In this document: one piece after another, positions 52,894 to 62,801 of the stretch
How positions within the stretch are numbered: position 1 is the stretch's first letter
How the letters are laid out: each line of letters begins with the position of its first letter
Assembly (NCBI RefSeq): GCF_030731045.1
Contig: NZ_JAVALS010000004.1
Coordinates: 1-64,000 of the forward strand
Length of the DNA: 64,000 nucleotides
Direction: 5' to 3'
DNA from: Arthrobacter horti
Lineage (GTDB): Bacteria; Actinomycetota; Actinomycetes; Actinomycetales; Micrococcaceae
Notes under the pieces: model-generated
Database searches by the model: none
Told to the model about the DNA's origin: nothing
Seen by the model: the letters and a program-made list of their open reading frames with translations, nothing else
Made by a program: the position numbers and the translations under genes

Positions 52894-54206
52894 GATGCGG
52901 TCCTCTTCTCCTGAGTGGTCTTCCTGCTGCGGGTGCTGCTCTTCTCGGGTGCCTTGGGCACCGAGCGTGCCGTGAACTTACCGCCGGCCACGCGCACCAG
53001 CAGCGACCGCTCCTGGCGCACCTGGGCGGGATCACGGACGATCGCGCCGGCGTCCGGACCGTCGTCCAGGTGTACCACGGCGTAGCCGCGGTCCAGCGTC
53101 TTCTGTGGCGAGAGCGCCAGCAGCTGGGCCTTCAGGTGGGTGATGCGGTCCTGGGCGCGCACCAGAGCGGTGCCGAGCGTCGTCGTCGCGCTCTGCCGGA
53201 GCCTGGCGAGTTCCTCCGCGCGGGAGTCGACCATGACCAAGGGGTTGGCCATCACCGGGCGGGAGCGCAGCTGCTCCAGCCGGTCGCTCTCACGGTCCAC
53301 GCGCTGATGGATGACGCGGCGCATCTGCTCCCGGGCGTAGGTCAGCCCGGCGAGCTCCTCGGACACGTCCGGGACGATCCGTTTCGCCGCGTCCGTGGGC
53401 GTCGAGGCCCGCAGATCGGCCACGTAGTCCAGCAGGGGCCGGTCCGCCTCGTGCCCGATGGCGCTCACCACGGGAGTGGCGGCGCGGGAGACCGCACGGA
53501 TGAGCTCCTCATTGCTGAACGGGAGCAGATCCTCCAGGGATCCGCCGCCGCGGGCGATGACGATGACGTCCACGTCCGGGTGGGCGTCGAGTTCGGCAAG
53601 CGCGGCCATCACCTGCCCCACGGCGGTGACACCCTGCACGGCCACCTCGCGGATCTCGAATTCGACGGCGGGCCAGCGCAGCGCCGCATTGCGCAGCACG
53701 TCCTTCTTGGCGTCCGAGTCGCGGCCCGTGATGAGTCCGATCCGGTGGGGGAGATAGGGGAGGGGGAGCTTGAGCTCCTCGTCGAAGAGACCCTCCGAGG
53801 CCAGAGCCTGACGGAGACGCTCGATCCGGGCGAGGAGGTCCCCGAGCCCCACGGGCCGGATGTCCTTCACAGACATGTTCAGCCGGCCGGTCTTGAGCCA
53901 GAACTCGGGCTTGAGCAGCGCGACCACGCGGGAGCCTCGCTCCAGAGGCGCTTCGATCCGGTTCAGATTGGTGGCCCAGATGGACCCCGGGAGGGAGACC
54001 TCCGCATCCACATCGCGGAGCGTGAGATAGGAGGCGTTCCCGCGGTGATTGAGCTCAATGACCTGGCCTTCCACCCAGCAACTGGGGGTGCGGTCGATAT
54101 GGGCCTTGAGCTTCTCGGAGAGGAGCCGCAAGGGCCAGGGATTCTCCGGGGAGGTCTCGCCCGCCGTGGCAGGCAGGACGGACGGGGTGTCCTGCGTTTC
54201 GCTCAT
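52890..54206 (-). CDS. xseA: exodeoxyribonuclease VII large subunit
   Basis: This 438-residue nuclease subunit digests single-stranded DNA to short oligonucleotides with XseB. It has an N-terminal OB-fold ([20 protein letters not shown]) and the catalytic core [15 protein letters not shown], then [20 protein letters not shown] and [21 protein letters not shown] coiled-coil region follows, then a C-terminal beta-hairpin segment [20 protein letters not shown]. The start at 54206 follows AGGAGG; the longer frame to 54368 is not supported. Confidence 0.96.
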   Translation of the reverse strand: MSETQDTPSVLPATAGETSPENPWPLRLLSEKLKAHIDRTPSCWVEGQVIELNHRGNASYLTLRDVDAEVSLPGSIWATNLNRIEAPLERGSRVVALLKPEFWLKTGRLNMSVKDIRPVGLGDLLARIERLRQALASEGLFDEELKLPLPYLPHRIGLITGRDSDAKKDVLRNAALRWPAVEFEIREVAVQGVTAVGQVMAALAELDAHPDVDVIVIARGGGSLEDLLPFSNEELIRAVSRAATPVVSAIGHEADRPLLDYVADLRASTPTDAAKRIVPDVSEELAGLTYAREQMRRVIHQRVDRESDRLEQLRSRPVMANPLVMVDSRAEELARLRQSATTTLGTALVRAQDRITHLKAQLLALSPQKTLDRGYAVVHLDDGPDAGAIVRDPAQVRQERSLLVRVAGGKFTARSVPKAPEKSSTRSRKTTQEKRTAS

Positions 54207-54406
54207 GTCCGCTCCTCCTGTGGCCTGCTCCGGGATTCCCGATGACTTCACCCTATCGAGCGGGGCGGACATTTTCCTGCGGGCGCTGTTCCTGCCGGGG
54301 CCGGACCGTGGGCCTCCACCGGCCAGAAGCGCTCGTGACGATAGGCTTGAACGGACCGGGCCGGCCATGACGGCCGCGTCCCCTGACAGCTACCAGAGAG
54401 GTCCCG

Positions 54407-55309
54407 GTGCGAACCACCATCGCCGTGCTCGCGGCCATCCTGTCCTTCGTCCTCACCCTGGCGGCAGGACCGGTGGTCTGGCTCGACCGGAACGTGGTGA
54501 ACCGGGACGGTTTCGTCGCCACCATGATGCCTCTGGGCCAGGATGAGACCTTCCGCGAGGACCTCGCCGTGGCGATCGGGCGGCGAGTGGCGACGGACAT
54601 CAACGTCCCGCAGAAGCTCCAGCCCGTGGTGGACGGCACCGTCACGGCCGCCGCCCGTGGGATGTTCCAGCTGCCCGGATTCCCCGAGGCGTGGCGCAGC
54701 ACGCTGGAACGCAGCCACGATCTGAGCATCGGCCCCGGGGCGGCGTCCACCACGAGCGCTTTCAACCTCGATGTGGCGCCGCTCGTGGACCTCGTGGCCG
54801 GCGAGGCGAGTAAGAAGCTGCCCGTCAAGCTCACCGGTCCCAAGGTGGCCGTCATCAGTTTCGGCACGCTGGACCAGCGGCAGATGATCGATCCCGTGTT
54901 GCGATCGTCCGGGTACGGCGTCGCGCTGGCGATCGGCGCAGGCATCGCATTCCTCCTCGCCTTGGTGAGTGCCCGGCGCCGTGGTGCCTTCCTGATGGTG
55001 ATGGGGATCGGTGCTGCGATCATCGCCGCCATGTGGAAAGCGGCGGCATTCGTGGGTGTGGGGATTCTGGGGCAGCGCCTCGGCAACGAACTCGAGGGCA
55101 TGGTGGTCGCCCGGATCGGAAATGTCGTGTCCGGGCAGATCGACCAGGTGTTCTGGGTGCTGTTGGTGGCGGGCCTGGTCATGTTCGTGGCCGGAATCGT
55201 GATCGAGTCGATTCGCCGTCGGCACGAGATCGCCGCCGCCCGGCAGCGGGAAGCGCTCGAGGACGCCTGGGAGGAGCAGCCCGACGACGGCGTCGCGCCG
55301 GGAGTCTGA
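54407..55309 (+). CDS. hypothetical membrane protein
   Basis: This 300-residue protein is not recognised by name. It has an N-terminal helix (residues 4-26), a soluble region of about 140 residues beginning LDRNVVNRDGFVATM, and three further helices around 168-190, 196-217 and 247-266, ending in a charged tail. Such proteins are common in Micrococcaceae next to xseA. GTG start after GAGAGG, divergent from xseA. Confidence 0.75.
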   Translation: MRTTIAVLAAILSFVLTLAAGPVVWLDRNVVNRDGFVATMMPLGQDETFREDLAVAIGRRVATDINVPQKLQPVVDGTVTAAARGMFQLPGFPEAWRSTLERSHDLSIGPGAASTTSAFNLDVAPLVDLVAGEASKKLPVKLTGPKVAVISFGTLDQRQMIDPVLRSSGYGVALAIGAGIAFLLALVSARRRGAFLMVMGIGAAIIAAMWKAAAFVGVGILGQRLGNELEGMVVARIGNVVSGQIDQVFWVLLVAGLVMFVAGIVIESIRRRHEIAAARQREALEDAWEEQPDDGVAPGV

Positions 55310-55412
55310 GTCCGGCGCCCGGGAGACGGACCACCTGAGCCGCCGGCCGGCGTCGTCCATCTGCTCCGCCTCACACGGCAGGCGGTCAGCCTGAGTCAGT
55401 AGAATGAACGCC

Positions 55413-56498
55413 ATGACTTCGGCCGCCGTCTCCGTGCCCATGCCCTCCATTCCCCGCAAGCGGCGCAGCCGTGCGGAGGTGGAAGCCGCCGCCCCCGTGG
55501 AGGGGGCCAAGCGGGTTCTCCTTGCCGCCCCGCGCGGCTACTGCGCCGGCGTGGACCGTGCCGTGATCGCGGTGGAGAAGGCCCTGGAGCACTACGGCCC
55601 GCCCGTTTACGTGCGCAAGCAGATCGTCCACAATGTGCACGTGGTCAGCTCCTTGGAGGCCAAAGGTGCGATCTTCGTGGAGGAGAACGACGAGGTGCCC
55701 GAGGGTGCGCTGGTCATCTTCTCCGCCCATGGTGTCTCCCCGGCGGTCGTCCAGTCGGCTGAGGAGCGTGGCCTGCGCACCATCGACGCCACCTGCCCCC
55801 TGGTCACCAAGGTGCACCGCGAGGCCGTGCGATTCGCGAAGGACGATTACGACATCCTGCTGATCGGCCATGAGGGGCACGAAGAGGTCGAGGGCACTTC
55901 CGGTGAGGCCCCCGAGCACATCCAGATCGTCAACAGCCCGGATGAGGTGGACAAGGTCACCGTCCGGGATCCGGAGAAGGTCATCTGGCTCTCCCAGACC
56001 ACTCTGAGCGTGGACGAGACCATGGAAACCGTGCGGCGCCTCCGCGACCGGTTCCCCACCCTGCAGGACCCGCCCAGCGACGACATCTGCTACGCGACCA
56101 CCAACCGTCAGGTGGCCATCAAGAAGGTGGCGCCGCAGGCCGATCTGGTGATCGTGGTGGGTTCCGCCAACTCCTCCAACTCCGTCCGGCTGGTGGAGGT
56201 CGCCCTGGAGTACGGAGCCAAGCGCTCCGAGCGCGTGGACTATGCGAACCAGGTCGACGAGGCCTGGTTCGAAGGCGTGGCGACGGTGGGTGTCACCTCC
56301 GGTGCGTCCGTGCCCGAGGTGCTGGTTCAGGACGTACTGCGTCTGCTGGCTGAGTATGGCTACGCGGACGTGGAAGAGGTCGTCACGGCGGAGGAGGACC
56401 TGCTGTTCTCCCTGCCCAAGGAGTTGCGCGCCACCCTGAAACAGGCCGGTGACTCGAGCCGTGGTCTGGGCGGGCGCGGGAACCGGCCGCTGAGCTGA
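55413..56498 (+). CDS. ispH: 4-hydroxy-3-methylbut-2-enyl diphosphate reductase
   Basis: This 361-residue Fe-S enzyme performs the last MEP-pathway step, making IPP and DMAPP. The three cluster ligands are Cys44 (PRGYCAGV), Cys128 ([12 protein letters not shown]) and Cys226 ([11 protein letters not shown]). [20 protein letters not shown] and [12 protein letters not shown] are conserved. I prefer the ATG at 55413, seven bases after TAGAAT (55400-55405); an ATG at 55404 overlaps that box. The last 20 residues are an Arg/Gly-rich tail. Confidence 0.96.
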   Translation: MTSAAVSVPMPSIPRKRRSRAEVEAAAPVEGAKRVLLAAPRGYCAGVDRAVIAVEKALEHYGPPVYVRKQIVHNVHVVSSLEAKGAIFVEENDEVPEGALVIFSAHGVSPAVVQSAEERGLRTIDATCPLVTKVHREAVRFAKDDYDILLIGHEGHEEVEGTSGEAPEHIQIVNSPDEVDKVTVRDPEKVIWLSQTTLSVDETMETVRRLRDRFPTLQDPPSDDICYATTNRQVAIKKVAPQADLVIVVGSANSSNSVRLVEVALEYGAKRSERVDYANQVDEAWFEGVATVGVTSGASVPEVLVQDVLRLLAEYGYADVEEVVTAEEDLLFSLPKELRATLKQAGDSSRGLGGRGNRPLS

Positions 56499-56532
56499 GC
56501 ATCCTGTGCCGTGCGGCTGATAGCCTCGCGGC

Positions 56533-57393
56533 ATGAGCAGGCGATTCAGACAGGTTGATGTGTTCGGGACGTCCGCGCTGGGCGGCAACCCGGTGGCGGT
56601 GGTGCTCGACGCCGAGGGGCTGAGTACCGAAGACATGGTGCGGTTCACGGCGTGGACCAATCTGTCCGAATGCACCTTCGTGCTGCCGCCGGAGGACGCT
56701 GCGGCCGACTACCGGGTCCGGATCTTCGCCCCGGGTACCGAGTTGCCGTTTGCCGGGCACCCGACGCTCGGAACTGCGCGGGCCTGGCTGGATGCCGGGG
56801 GAGTGCCCAGAACCCCGGGGGTGATCGTTCAGGAGTGCGGCGTGGGACTCGTCCAGGTCCGCGACAAGGACGGCCGCCTGGCTTTCACGGCCCCGGAGCT
56901 GCTCCGGGGCGGTCCGGTGGAAGACGCGTACCTGCAGCAGGTCACGGAGATCCTGGGCATCGGCCCCGGGGACGTGGTGGAGTCCCGCTGGATCGACAAC
57001 GGGCCGGGCTGGGTGGGCGTGCTGCTGCGCGACGACCGGGCTGTGCTGGATCTGGCGCCTGATGCCTCCCGTCACCCTGGACGCTGGGACATCGGAGTGC
57101 TCGGGCCCTGCGCCCTGGGAAGCCCCGACGCCTTCGAAGTCCGGGCGTTCTTCACTGACGGCGCCGGACCGCTCTGGGAGGATCCGGTCACAGGCAGCCT
57201 CAACGCGTCCGGGTCCCAGTGGATGATCGACACCGGCAGGGCATCGCTGCCGTTCGTCAACCGGCAGGGAACCGCCATGGGACGTGACGGACGCATCCAC
57301 CTCAGCGGCTCCGCCGGACACCCCGGCCCTGATGGCACCCTCTGGGTGGGAGGCACGGCCACCGTGGTCTTCAGCGGCGAATTCCGCGGCTGA
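56533..57393 (+). CDS. PhzF-family epimerase/isomerase
   Basis: This 286-residue protein has the PhzF fold: RQVDVFGTSALGGNPVAVVL, then NLSECTFVLPP with the catalytic Glu, and ELPFAGHPTLGTARAWL. The C-terminal copy of the fold has DPVTGSLNASGSQWMI. These proteins share the diaminopimelate-epimerase fold; most are isomerases of unknown substrate. TAGCCT lies six bases before the ATG, so it is probably leaderless. Confidence 0.92.
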   Translation: MSRRFRQVDVFGTSALGGNPVAVVLDAEGLSTEDMVRFTAWTNLSECTFVLPPEDAAADYRVRIFAPGTELPFAGHPTLGTARAWLDAGGVPRTPGVIVQECGVGLVQVRDKDGRLAFTAPELLRGGPVEDAYLQQVTEILGIGPGDVVESRWIDNGPGWVGVLLRDDRAVLDLAPDASRHPGRWDIGVLGPCALGSPDAFEVRAFFTDGAGPLWEDPVTGSLNASGSQWMIDTGRASLPFVNRQGTAMGRDGRIHLSGSAGHPGPDGTLWVGGTATVVFSGEFRG

Positions 57394-57455
57394 CGGCCAC
57401 CACCGGAGGACGGGTGCCCGCGCGCCATTCGGGATCCGTCCCCGGGAAGCCCTGT

Positions 57456-58685
57456 TCAGGAGGCGGCGCGTTCCTCATCCTTGAGAGCGGGTGCATCGTC
57501 CAGCAGTTCCGCGGCCGTGAGGACGCGCGGCGTGGAGTCCAGGGCGGGCGCCGGGGCGAACTGCTCGGCGTCGCCCAGATTCAGGGCCGTCATCTTGCGG
57601 GCCGTGGTGAGCACCCGGGTCTCCAGGGTTCCGACAAAGCGGTTGTAGTGCTCCACGCTGGACTTCAGGGAGGACCCCATCTTGGTGATGTGTCCACCCA
57701 TGGTGCCGAGCCGCGTGTAGAGCTCCTGGGAAAGCTCATAGAGGTCCTTGGCGTTCTCCGTCAGGAGCTCCTGCCGCCATGTCACGGCCACGGCCTTGAG
57801 CACGGCCATGAGCGTGGCAGGCGAGGCCAGTGTGACGTTCCGGCCGAAGCCGTAGTCCAGCAGCCCAGGATCGGCTTCCAAGGCCGCCGCCAGGAACGAC
57901 TCGGCCGGGAGGAAACAGATGACGAGTTCGGGGCTGGCAGGGACGGCATCCCAGTAGCGCTTGGCGGCCAGGGCGTCGATGTGCGTGCGAACAGCTTTCG
58001 CATGGGCCTTCATGAGATCGGCCCTCCGTTCCGAATGAGCGGACCGTCCGGCCTCCTGAGCCTCCAGGAAGGAGCTCAGCGGGACCTTGGAGTCCACCAC
58101 GAGATACTTGCCCTGGGGCAGCTGGACCACCAGGTCAGGGCGCACCGACGCCTCGCCGGTCGCGGAGCTGAACTGTTCATGGAAGTCCACATGATCCAGC
58201 AGGCCCGCCGCTTCCACCACCCGGCGGAGCTGGACCTCACCCCACCGTCCCCGGCTGGCGTTGTTGCGCAACGCCGAGGCCAGGGAACGGGTGCTCTCCA
58301 ACAGGGCCTGATCCGTCACACGGGCGGAATTCAGCTGTTCCGAGAGCTGGCCGAACTGGAGCTGGCGGTCCCGCTCCAGAACGGCCACATGCTGCTGCAC
58401 GGCGGCCAGTTTCTCCGCCACCGGGGCCAGCGCGTGCAGCACAGTGTTCTCCTGCTCATCGAAGCTGCTGAGCGCCAGGTTCTGGCGCTCCAGCAGCTCG
58501 GCCCGGGCCCGAGCGTCCGCCAGCGATTCCCGAGCAGCCCCCAATTGCTGCTCGGAGTCCCGCAGCTGGGCACGCAGTTGCGGCGCGCCGTCGTCGTTCC
58601 GTGACCGTCCCCAGAGGAAGCCGCCGGCAGCGCCGGCCGCGAGGGAGAGGATCACCAAGAGGAGCACGAGCAGGAAATTGTCCAT
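57456..58685 (-). CDS. rmuC: DNA recombination protein RmuC
   Basis: This 409-residue protein has one N-terminal helix (residues 4-24), a coiled coil (about 35-110) and the RmuC nuclease-like domain: SRGRWGEVQLRRVVEAAGL, LVVDSKVPLSSFLEA and a region ending VITKMGSSLKSSVEHYN. RmuC limits DNA inversions at short repeats and contains a PD-(D/E)XK-like core. It is divergent from ychF. Confidence 0.94.
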   Translation of the reverse strand: MDNFLLVLLLVILSLAAGAAGGFLWGRSRNDDGAPQLRAQLRDSEQQLGAARESLADARARAELLERQNLALSSFDEQENTVLHALAPVAEKLAAVQQHVAVLERDRQLQFGQLSEQLNSARVTDQALLESTRSLASALRNNASRGRWGEVQLRRVVEAAGLLDHVDFHEQFSSATGEASVRPDLVVQLPQGKYLVVDSKVPLSSFLEAQEAGRSAHSERRADLMKAHAKAVRTHIDALAAKRYWDAVPASPELVICFLPAESFLAAALEADPGLLDYGFGRNVTLASPATLMAVLKAVAVTWRQELLTENAKDLYELSQELYTRLGTMGGHITKMGSSLKSSVEHYNRFVGTLETRVLTTARKMTALNLGDAEQFAPAPALDSTPRVLTAAELLDDAPALKDEERAAS

Positions 58686-58763
58686 GCGCTCACTGTGTCA
58701 CGGGGGACTGACATTAATTTCCAGGCCCGGGAGGCGGTCCTGTTCCCGGTATGATGAATGACC

Positions 58764-59849
58764 GTGGCTCTTACTATCGGCATCGTCGGACTGCCCAACG
58801 TCGGCAAGTCAACGCTCTTCAACGCACTGACCCGCAACCAGGTCCTCGCGGCGAACTACCCGTTCGCCACGATCGAGCCGAACGTCGGAGTCGTCAACCT
58901 TCCGGATCCCCGTCTGGCCCAGCTGGCGGAGATCTTCGGCAGCCAGCGTCTGCTGCCCGCCGTCGTGTCCTTCGTGGACATCGCGGGCATCGTCAAGGGC
59001 GCCTCCGAGGGCGAAGGCCTGGGCAACCAGTTCCTGGCGAACATCCGTGAGGCCGAGGCGATCGCCCAGGTCATCCGTGTGTTCGATGACCCGGACGTCA
59101 TCCACGTGGACGGCAAGGTCAACCCGCGCTCCGATATGGAGACCATCAACACCGAGCTGATCCTCGCCGATCTGCAGACCATCGAGAAGGCCATCCCGCG
59201 CCTGGAGAAGGACATCCGCGCCCGCAAGCGCGAGCAGGCCGAGCTGGACGCCATCAAGGCCGCGCAGGCGGTCCTGGAGCGCGGCGACACCATCTTCTCC
59301 TCCATCGCCTCCGACAAGCTGGACCTGGACAAGCTGCGCGAACTGAGCCTGCTCACCGCCAAGCCCTTCATCTACGTCTTCAACGCCGATGAGGCCATTC
59401 TGGGCAGCGAGGAGAAGCAGGCCGAGCTGCGCGAGATGGTGGCCCCCGCCGACTGCATCTTCCTTGACGCCAAGCTCGAGGCCGATCTGGTGGAACTCTC
59501 CGAAGAGGAAGCCCGCGAGATGCTGGAGATGAACGGCCAGGAGGAGTCCGGCCTGGACCAGCTGGCCCGCGTCGGCTTCCACACCCTCGGCCTGCAGACC
59601 TACCTGACCGCCGGTCCCAAGGAGGCCCGCGCCTGGACGATCCGCCAGGGCGACACCGCGCCGCAGGCCGCCGGCGTGATCCATACCGACTTCCAGCGCG
59701 GCTTCATCAAGGCCGAGGTGGTCTCCTTCAACGACCTGATGGACGCCGGCTCCATGGCCGAGGCCAAGTCGCGCGGCAAGGTCCGCATCGAAGGCAAGGA
59801 ATATGTGATGGTCGACGGCGACGTGGTGGAGTTCCGCTTCAACGTCTGA
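58764..59849 (+). CDS. ychF: redox-regulated ATPase YchF
   Basis: This 361-residue Obg-family P-loop protein prefers ATP. G1 is [10 protein letters not shown]3 is [20 protein letters not shown] and the G4 position reads FNADE, the non-GTP form typical of YchF. A coiled-coil arm and a C-terminal TGS domain ([17 protein letters not shown]) follow. I prefer the GTG at 58764, giving the standard VALTIGIVG start, eight bases after TATGAT (58750-58755); an ATG at 58758 is too close to that box. Confidence 0.95.
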   Translation: MALTIGIVGLPNVGKSTLFNALTRNQVLAANYPFATIEPNVGVVNLPDPRLAQLAEIFGSQRLLPAVVSFVDIAGIVKGASEGEGLGNQFLANIREAEAIAQVIRVFDDPDVIHVDGKVNPRSDMETINTELILADLQTIEKAIPRLEKDIRARKREQAELDAIKAAQAVLERGDTIFSSIASDKLDLDKLRELSLLTAKPFIYVFNADEAILGSEEKQAELREMVAPADCIFLDAKLEADLVELSEEEAREMLEMNGQEESGLDQLARVGFHTLGLQTYLTAGPKEARAWTIRQGDTAPQAAGVIHTDFQRGFIKAEVVSFNDLMDAGSMAEAKSRGKVRIEGKEYVMVDGDVVEFRFNV

Positions 59850-59866
59850 TCTGCGCCGCGTCCGGA

Positions 59867-59895
59867 GCCCCCGTCACCTTTGAGGTGCGGGGGTT
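59867..59895 (+). terminator. hairpin terminator after ychF
   Basis: CACCT/AGGTG and GCCCCCG/CGGGGGT arms with a single bulged T form a stable stem 18 bases after the ychF stop, followed by TTCCTTC. Likely an intrinsic terminator, though the T run is weak. Confidence 0.6.
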
Positions 59896-59973
59896 CCTTC
59901 GTTCATGGCGTGACTTGTCCACATACGGAAGCCGGGCGATTCACGGCCCTCTGGCAGCGTAGACACTGGCCGC

Positions 59974-60474
59974 ATGGGAATCAGATACTACGCCTACGCT
60001 TTCAATGCCGATGCCACCGAATGGATCCTCGCAGACCCGCGAAGAGGCATGTCCGCCGACCCGCTGGCCGACGCCTGGGGCTTCGAGCCCGGGTCAGCTG
60101 GGGGCCCGGCATCGATGGAACAGACGTCCTCCGAACGGGACATGCTCTACCTCGACAAGGCGTGGGGCGGCCTTCAGCGGCTCACCGGTCCGGAGTCCGG
60201 CGGCGGCATTGCACGTCCGTCGCACAGGATGTTCGAAGGTCAGGTGGTCATGCACCACGACGGCTGGGAGGCCTGCGTTCGGGCGGTGCCGCCGGCTGAC
60301 GTTGCCGCCATCGCTGAGGATTTACGTGAGCTTTTGGACGAAGTGGCTCCGGACGTGGATGATGAGACGCCCTCAGAAAGCCTTGAATACCATCTGTATT
60401 ACCTGCGACAGGCGGAAAAGTTCGTCTCAGCCCTGGCCGATGAGGGACGCGGTTTCGTCTATGAGATCGGCTGA
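59974..60474 (+). CDS. DUF1877 (YfbM-like) protein
   Basis: This 166-residue acidic protein begins MGIRYYAYAFNADATEWILA and has DMLYLDKAWGGLQRLTG, the DUF1877/YfbM pattern of a helix-rich protein whose members are often found near toxin or immunity genes. Function unknown. It lies between ychF and the higBA module. Confidence 0.8.
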   Translation: MGIRYYAYAFNADATEWILADPRRGMSADPLADAWGFEPGSAGGPASMEQTSSERDMLYLDKAWGGLQRLTGPESGGGIARPSHRMFEGQVVMHHDGWEACVRAVPPADVAAIAEDLRELLDEVAPDVDDETPSESLEYHLYYLRQAEKFVSALADEGRGFVYEIG

Positions 60475-60492
60475 TGCGGATGGCCCCGCATA

Positions 60493-60524
60493 TGACGCCT
60501 AGCGTCAATAACGCGCTCCGTTAT
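60493..60524 (+). promoter_or_regulatory. paired palindromic operators of higBA
   Basis: Two perfect inverted repeats lie side by side: TGACGC-CTA-GCGTCA at 60493-60507 and ATAACG-CGCTC-CGTTAT at 60508-60524. The second runs into the TATATT/TATTCT -10 region (60522-60529), which is six bases before the GTG of higB. This fits HigA or the HigBA complex blocking its own promoter. Confidence 0.7.
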
Positions 60525-60535
60525 ATTCTTGTCCT

Positions 60536-60817
60536 GTGATCAGATCCTTCGCAGACAAGGAGACCGAGAGGATCTGGCATGAGGTGTATGTCAGGGGCGT
60601 AGATCCGCTCGTGCAGAGGGCTGTGCTTCGAATGCTTGAACTGATCCATGCGGCACAGGACGTGCGGGATCTCCGCGCTCCTCCGGGAAACCGTTTGGAA
60701 CGACTTGTCGGTGACCGTCGCGGACAGTTCAGCATTCGTGTCAATGCGCAGTGGGGACTCTGCTTTGTCTGGAGAGATGGAGGTGCGGAAGATGTCGAGC
60801 TCGTCGACTATCACTGA
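60536..60817 (+). CDS. higB: HigB-family toxin
   Basis: This 93-residue protein matches the RelE/HigB mRNA-interferase family, which cuts mRNA on the ribosome: MIRSFADKETERIW, then DVRDLRAPPGNRLERLVGDR and GQFSIRVNAQW. In most members the next residues are RICF; here they read GLCF, with Gly in place of a widely conserved Arg, a change one base could cause. Activity may be reduced. GTG start, leaderless layout, overlapped by higA. Confidence 0.9.
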   Translation: MIRSFADKETERIWHEVYVRGVDPLVQRAVLRMLELIHAAQDVRDLRAPPGNRLERLVGDRRGQFSIRVNAQWGLCFVWRDGGAEDVELVDYH

Positions 60818-61112
60818 GATGGAATTGATCGAACCCGTCCACCCAGGGGAAATTCTGATGGCGGACTTCATCGAGGGCTTCGGTATCACCCAGAACAAGC
60901 TGGCAGTCTCGATCGGAGTGCCGCCGCGGCGTATCAACGAGATCGTGCACGGCAAGCGTGGGATCACGGCCGACACGGCTATCCGTCTGGCAAGGTACTT
61001 CGGAACGTCCGAGGAGTTCTGGATGAACCTCCAGTCGAACTATGAGCTGCGGATTGAGCGACGGTTGCTCCGAGGGAAGATCGCGGAGATCATCCCGTTG
61101 AAGGTCGCCTGA
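60792..61112 (+). CDS. higA: HigA-family antitoxin
   Basis: This 106-residue XRE-type protein has HPGEILMADFIEGFGITQNK, then PPRRINEIVHGKRGITADTA and GTSEEFWMNLQSNYEL, the standard HigA helix-turn-helix. Start at ATG 60792, eight bases after GGAGG inside higB, giving a 26-base overlap; the ATG at 60819 is an alternative. Antitoxin and autorepressor; toxin-first order is typical of higBA. Confidence 0.93.
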   Translation: MSSSSTITEMELIEPVHPGEILMADFIEGFGITQNKLAVSIGVPPRRINEIVHGKRGITADTAIRLARYFGTSEEFWMNLQSNYELRIERRLLRGKIAEIIPLKVA

Positions 61113-61183
61113 ACGAAGGCATTCCGGCCTTCGTGGACAGTTTCACCGGCCACGGCCCCGGGCCTGCCAATGGTTCCGCCGTG

Positions 61184-61525
61184 TCAGTAGAGGCGCCTGA
61201 GCTGCTGAGGCCAGCCGCAGGCGACGGCGATCTTTCCGGCCCACATGATCGCGGTTTCATCGTCAGGGACGTCGACCACGGTCAGTCCGCCGATGTACTG
61301 CTCCTTCGGTGCGAACAGCCCGGATGTGATCTCCAGGGCTCCGCTCGTCGCGTCCGCGGTGAACGCTCGACTGGCGTCCTCATCGACGCCGGCGGCGGCC
61401 ACGAGCACACCGGACGTCTTCGCCTCTTCGACGACGGCGCGTGCCATCGGGCCGCGGCTCGCGAACCACTCCGGGCTGTGGTCGCCGACCCATTGCTGGT
61501 TGAAGTAGATGATGTACAGGGACAT
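61184..61525 (-). CDS. YciI-family protein
   Basis: This 113-residue protein has the YCII/DGPF fold: MSLYIIYFNQQWVG, then HSPEWFASRGPMARAVVEEA, GLFAPKEQYIGGLTVVDVPD and a C-terminal DETAIMWAGKIAVACGWP. Biochemical role unknown for most members. GAGGAGC precedes the ATG. Confidence 0.85.
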   Translation of the reverse strand: MSLYIIYFNQQWVGDHSPEWFASRGPMARAVVEEAKTSGVLVAAAGVDEDASRAFTADATSGALEITSGLFAPKEQYIGGLTVVDVPDDETAIMWAGKIAVACGWPQQLRRLY

Positions 61526-61839
61526 CGCAGCTCCTCAATCACGGACGTGAATCGTTCTGCGAGCTCAGTCTACGGCCGTTCACGTCAGTGTGGACCTTGG
61601 CTGAACAACCCGGCACTCACCCGGCCGAATCCGGACTCGTGGTCGTCCTGTGAAGCGATCAGCACGCTGCATTGCCATGATCGGTGAACGACAGCACCCA
61701 TCGCCAGTGCGCGAAGGGTGCGGTCGCGCGCGTGGGGGCGCCGATTCCGCGACGATGGACCAGGTACCGGCTACGACGAGAATCATCGTGAAGGCAAAGG
61801 AGACATCGCCTCTTCCGCACTTCGGCTGCGCAGCTGACG
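61526..61839. other. intergenic region, no gene seen
   Basis: About 314 bases containing the upstream region of the YciI gene on the minus strand and nothing recognisable beyond it. Short frames on both strands look random. Confidence 0.5.
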
Positions 61840-62643
61840 TCAGGGTTTCATTGCGGCGACGGATCCGAAGGCGACACCCGTGTGGCCAGGGAGGGCGACG
61901 AGGACTTTCCCGTCGCCCGTGCCGGCGACCCGCGCGCTGAACGGGCTCCCCGTGGTAGGGATCGGGAAGAACGAGATCGGTCTGATTCCGAAGAGAAGCT
62001 CGACTTCCGGCTGATCAGGCCCGGTGAGCTGGAGAGTAAGGCGAAGGAGAGACTGTGCGGTCAGGGTGCTGGCCTTGACTGTCGCAGTGATCTCGAACCA
62101 TGGCGCTTCTCTGAGCCGTCGCACGGCGATGACACGGCGCAAGGCGACCCCAAAGTACAGTGCGAGGAGCGCCAGGGGTACGAACATAATGACGCTTAGG
62201 CCCATCACCCAGATCCCGGCTGGCCTCGGGTAGTCGCGGATTTCGCCCCACTGGTAGTCGAACTGATCGTGGCGGACCGTCACGGACGCCCCTGGCCGTG
62301 GGGCCGACTCACATGGCATGGGGACCGCCGAATGGCTGCGCACCTGCTGACCGTAGACGGAGTACTTCAAGCCGAGGTCGCAGGCTTTTCCATACCTGCC
62401 TTCGGATTCAGTCTGGCTGATGACTACAGCGTTTGCTTCGGGCCAGAATCCCCAGATCGGTTTGCCCTCGTGCCAGAGCCCGAACGCCACAACGATGAAA
62501 ACCAAGGACACGAATACCGTCCGCATCCGGGCGCTGCGTATTCGTTGTGCCATGAGCCCGTCGACCTCGCGCGCCGGTGTGTCCCCGAATGGTTTGGAGG
62601 CGCGAACCTCCAGCCCGGGTCCAAGGACGGTCGTCTCGTTCAT
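61840..62643 (-). CDS. DUF3592-like membrane protein
   Basis: This 267-residue protein has two helices (about 42-62 and 145-168) enclosing an extracytoplasmic segment with GKACDLGLKYSVYGQQVRS and PGASVTVRHDQFDYQW, the usual DUF3592 layout, and a C-terminal soluble domain. Function unknown. Confidence 0.7.
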   Translation of the reverse strand: MNETTVLGPGLEVRASKPFGDTPAREVDGLMAQRIRSARMRTVFVSLVFIVVAFGLWHEGKPIWGFWPEANAVVISQTESEGRYGKACDLGLKYSVYGQQVRSHSAVPMPCESAPRPGASVTVRHDQFDYQWGEIRDYPRPAGIWVMGLSVIMFVPLALLALYFGVALRRVIAVRRLREAPWFEITATVKASTLTAQSLLRLTLQLTGPDQPEVELLFGIRPISFFPIPTTGSPFSARVAGTGDGKVLVALPGHTGVAFGSVAAMKP

Positions 62644-62801
62644 TGCTCACTCCAGCCGCCATCATTCAGGACGACGCCCACCCTGCGCGACAGGTTCATG
62701 GCGGCAGAACCGTGGACGATTGGGTCGCGAGATGGCGCCACGGTCACTTGCCTCCTGGAGGACTGTTTCAACGTACGGGTTCAGCTCAGGCAGAGGCGCT
62801 G

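Noticed and set aside
61580..61940. Short frames in the gap after the YciI gene
   Set aside because: Random-looking Arg/Pro-rich translations without start signals.
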